A DNA stretch of 64,000 bases from Cloeon dipterum (Eukaryota > Arthropoda > Insecta > Ephemeroptera > Baetidae): assembly GCF_949628265.1 (NCBI RefSeq), contig NC_088786.1, positions 42,987,681 through 43,051,680 of the forward strand. The letters run 5' to 3'. Position numbers and translations under genes: made by a program. This document shows, in pieces, positions 61,056 through 64,000 of the stretch. The notes under the pieces were generated by a model. The model saw nothing but the letters and a program-made list of their open reading frames with translations, ran no database searches and was not told where the DNA came from. The first letter of the stretch is position 1; each line of letters opens with the position of its first letter.

Positions 61056-63140
61056 CGGCCCCCGCCGACCGACGCATCCTGCCCTGATCTCAGGTCGTGC
61101 CAAAGCCCAAAGCCCGCCCTCCGCTCTACACGACAACGACGACGACGACGACTTTTTATTTTTTGTTCACTCGCGAGCGGGGCGCGGCGCCTTCCGTCGA
61201 CGGCGTCGACCACTCGCACCGCAGCTGTTGTGTCTCCAGGTTGTGTCTTATTCCAAATCTCCTCACTCACTGTGCAGAGCTCTATTTTTGTGATACCATA
61301 CCGAGTTTTTATCTACGTCAATAAAAGCGATAAGCAACTCTATCAATTCGGACTTCGAATTTTACTTCCACCCATAAAATATTTTCAAAATCCATAAATA
61401 TAGTAGATTACTTTCATGCTTCATGCAGTGTGCGGCGCGGCACTGACGAATTTGAGAAGGCCGCGTATATAAATAAATGCAACCTGCAAAACTCGGAATT
61501 GCAGGCGTTCATACCCCACCGCCGCTAGGTCAACCCTTTGCAGAGACCCCTGTAATAAAACTGAAAATTTTTAAAATAAATTAATGATTTAATTTATTTT
61601 ATAAAAATTATAGTTTAATACTTTTGTTTGGTCTGAACTGAAACAAACGTACTATGACCTTGGATTACATTTAGAAACCACGCAGCTGCCGCGTCGAGAA
61701 TTAATTTGTAGAACATCATAGAAATTTTGTGTATTGTCCTAAATTGCAGTAGGTATTAAATGAGAATAAAATATTTATAAAGGAAAATGGAAAGTTATAA
61801 AAATTTTATATTTGAATTTTACCGGAATTAAGTTTGTAACTGTTTGTAGTTCAAACTGGAAAATGTTTCTCACTCTATCTTACTCAAAAGCATCGGCGCC
61901 GAATAATTTATTTTGCACATATTCAAACTTTCCTCTATTAAAGGAAATCCTTTATTTTTTGATTAGTTAACAAATGAGCTGCTTTTCGCTATAGTTTTGG
62001 ATCTCAGCTCATGAATCGGCCGGTTTTGCGAATTGATGCACATTGTTTCATTGTTTTAAGGTAAAAAGTCTAAAAATATGTTAAACAATTTTGTTTTGCT
62101 CGATCAGCTAGTCTGGAGAGGCACTACTGGTTTCCGACCGCCTATGGTGACCAAACAAAACAAAATACAAATCGCGCCGACCGCATTAACTTCCTCTCGA
62201 TCGCCACAGCTTTTCGTTGTCTCAATTTCCAACTTATTTGGGGAAATACTAACAAGAAAAGTAGAGTTATCGCTGGCTAGGTGGCTATACTGCACTTGTT
62301 TCGGCACCTCAGGACTCGTTTCAGCACTGCACTTAACCTTTCTAAACAAAATCACAGCTGAAGATAATTCTGAATCAGCGATCGTCTTACATATTGTTAG
62401 ACGGCCGCATTATACAAAATACAAAATTTTGCTCACAATCAGAAAAATTGCTGAAAATTGTTCACCGATCTGATTTATAATTTTTATTTCTGCCTCCGCA
62501 CGATATTCCGTATATTTATGAATATACACAAATGGTTTTGGAGGTCATACCTACCTACCACTGATCCGAGGGCTAAAAGAGGTCAAATTGCAGCCACAAT
62601 ATGAAACTACAAGAACGTTTTTTTAATTAAATTTTTGCATTCATAAGAACACTGTCAGCCAGCCATTTAATTATGCGGCGACAAAAGCGATTTATTTTTA
62701 ACAGCGGAATTTTTTCGGGCATTGCTCTAACGCCCATTAAACGATCAAAGAAAGTGTGTGTGAGAGGTCCGACGGGCTGGCGGCGCATCGTCACCTCTCG
62801 CCGCAAATAATGGATGGGTAGTCAAAAATTATAATATGCCGCCTCGCGTAATATCCATTCACCTCGCGCCTATCGCTTGCACATCACCACCGACTCTGCC
62901 TCAATTAATCTGCTTTAAACGAAACCGCCGATGGACGGATGTATAAGACGCGCGCCTGATTGGAATTTGGAATCCGCTCTTAATTAAATTCAGAAATGGA
63001 GATGCGGCGAACGAGCAAAGGTCAAGAAGAGAAAACACCTGCTGAGTTAGTAATTCTCGGCAAAACTCGTAGTCTCCGGTGCTAACTCTCCTGTCGATTG
63101 GGAAACTTTGAATTGGCGCGCTGCGGCGGGAGGGGCGTGG
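61056..63140. other. Intergenic region between sugar transporter and ROCK
   Basis: About 61056-61325 is the transporter 3' UTR, ending at AATAAA (61320-61325). The rest is AT-rich. The longest open frame, 131 codons at 62078-62473 plus, overlaps an 83-codon minus frame; neither shows a domain I recognise. No other gene is seen. Confidence 0.5.
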
Positions 63141-63629
63141 CGTGATGAGGCCGCGGTCGGTGTCGGTGCTGCCCAGTGCTGCCGGAGCAGCTGTCAGCGG
63201 CGGTTGAGGTGCGGCGAAACGGGGAATTAATTCGATTCACTCGGCAGGCAGGCACACAAAACACACCGAGCGAACCAAACAGAACACTGACATCACACCA
63301 CACTCAGGACGGCGGCGACGAGATCGAAGAGGGCGAAGCTGCCGAGCTCGAGGAACATCGATGTCGAAGGCTGCGGGTGCGAGCACCAACTGAGCGTCGA
63401 CCGCTGACTCGGACCGAGGTGGGTGTCGAGTCGAGAGCGAGCTAGCGGGGTGCGGCCCTCGCTGGCTGGCTGCCTGGCCGACCGACCGACCGGACGCACG
63501 ATCGGGCGCTGTCCGCCGCCACCGCGAGACACGCCCCCGCCCGCCCGGGACACTTGTTCGGGACGCAGGCCGGCCGGACGTCCGACCGCGTCCCGGTCCG
63601 GCGGCGTGCCGTCCGGTGCTAGGCGGGCG
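63140..63629 (+). other. Probable 5' UTR exon(s) and promoter of ROCK
   Basis: A GC- and CpG-rich block directly upstream of the first ROCK coding exon. A strong donor (GCG|GTGAGT) at 63629/63630 pairs with the acceptor GTTGCAG ending at 63757, one base before the ATG. The 5' limit is not visible and is set where GC-rich sequence begins. Confidence 0.5.
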
Positions 63630-63758
63630 GTGAGTCACGCGTTTGTTTGCATTTGAGGCATGACTCTGGCCTTTTGCTCGCCTTCGCCTTCGTCCGTGTT
63701 GTGATAATCGCGGCAGACTGGCTCGCGCTTTAATTCGATTTGCGGCTCGCGTTGCAGA

Positions 63759-63857
63759 ATGGAGGCGATCGTGGACGAGGACAGGCGGCGGCGGGTGCGG
63801 GCCCTCGAGGAGAGGATCACCGACCCGAGGAGCGTGACCAACGTCGACTGCCTGCTG
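63759..63857 (+). CDS. rok: Rho-associated protein kinase (ROCK/rok), first coding exon only
   Basis: Start of the Ser/Thr kinase that acts downstream of Rho GTPase to control actomyosin contraction. The exon encodes 33 residues and ends at a good donor (CTG|GTAACT), phase 0. The pattern RRRRVRALEERITDPRS then NVDCLL matches the conserved N-terminal region of animal ROCK, which precedes the kinase domain and contributes to dimerisation. The ATG follows an acceptor by one base. The kinase, coiled-coil and PH/C1 regions lie beyond the right edge. Similarity is short but specific. Confidence 0.8.
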
Positions 63858-63891
63858 GTAACTGCTGCCTCTCCCCCCTCCCTGTGCCGGT

Positions 63892-63947
63892 CCTCGGCCG
63901 TCCGTCCGTACGTCCGTCCGAAGGGACGGACGGGCGGCCGGCCGAGG
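63892..63947. repeat. Imperfect inverted repeat in ROCK intron 1
   Basis: CCTCGGCCG followed by CCGT repeats on the left faces GGACGG/GGCCGGCCGAGG on the right, about 25-nt arms with a short loop. It begins 34 nt after the exon donor and would fold into a stable GC-rich hairpin in the pre-mRNA. Confidence 0.7.
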
Positions 63948-64000
63948 AGCGTGTCCGCCGTGCATGCTATAGTTACATAAATGTGGCCCCTTTTAGGATA

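Overview
This is animal (metazoan) genomic DNA, most likely from an arthropod and probably an insect. Genes are split by GT-AG introns, many only 50-95 bp long. Exons are strongly GC-rich at third codon positions, while introns and intergenic DNA are AT-rich and full of microsatellites. The gene set includes a Tret1-like trehalose/sugar transporter, which is typical of arthropods. I cannot name the species. There are no prokaryotic features, rRNA, CRISPR arrays or intact transposons that I can support.

Layout, left to right. (1) 1-6740: no gene I can firmly support; one weak minus-strand exon candidate at the left edge and an unusual cluster of dispersed CAGGGT motifs. (2) 6865-45829, minus strand: a complete USP48 (ubiquitin carboxyl-terminal hydrolase 48) gene that I assembled from 17 in-frame coding exons giving 978 residues. 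Its 5' seven exons are packed into 2 kb, while its 3' half is spread over some 36 kb of large introns. (3) 40326-41233, plus strand: a complete SIAH/seven-in-absentia RING E3 ligase gene nested antisense inside USP48 intron 8. (4) 46415-48037, plus strand: prohibitin-2, head-to-head with USP48 across a 585-bp shared promoter, and carrying a textbook AT-AC U12-type intron. (5) 49267-52593, minus strand: a KLHL17 (actinfilin)-like BTB-BACK-Kelch protein, tail-to-tail with prohibitin-2, with a probable non-coding 5' exon near 54306-54600. (6) 54955-56045: GC-rich, coding-like islands that I could not resolve into a gene. (7) 57946-61055, plus strand: a complete six-exon MFS sugar transporter. (8) 63759 onward, plus strand: the first coding exon of Rho-associated kinase (ROCK/rok), running off the right edge.

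The genes are mostly housekeeping and do not form an operon-like system. Three adjacent genes act in ubiquitin biology: a deubiquitinase (USP48), a RING E3 (SIAH) and a presumed CUL3 adaptor (KLHL17-like). The USP48/SIAH nesting gives physical scope for antisense or transcriptional interference, but co-regulation is only inference. The best second looks are the U12 intron in prohibitin-2, the frame-preserving 63-nt GC-AG intron in the KLHL17-like gene, the nested antisense SIAH gene, and the repeated ACCGGT sites in the bidirectional promoter.
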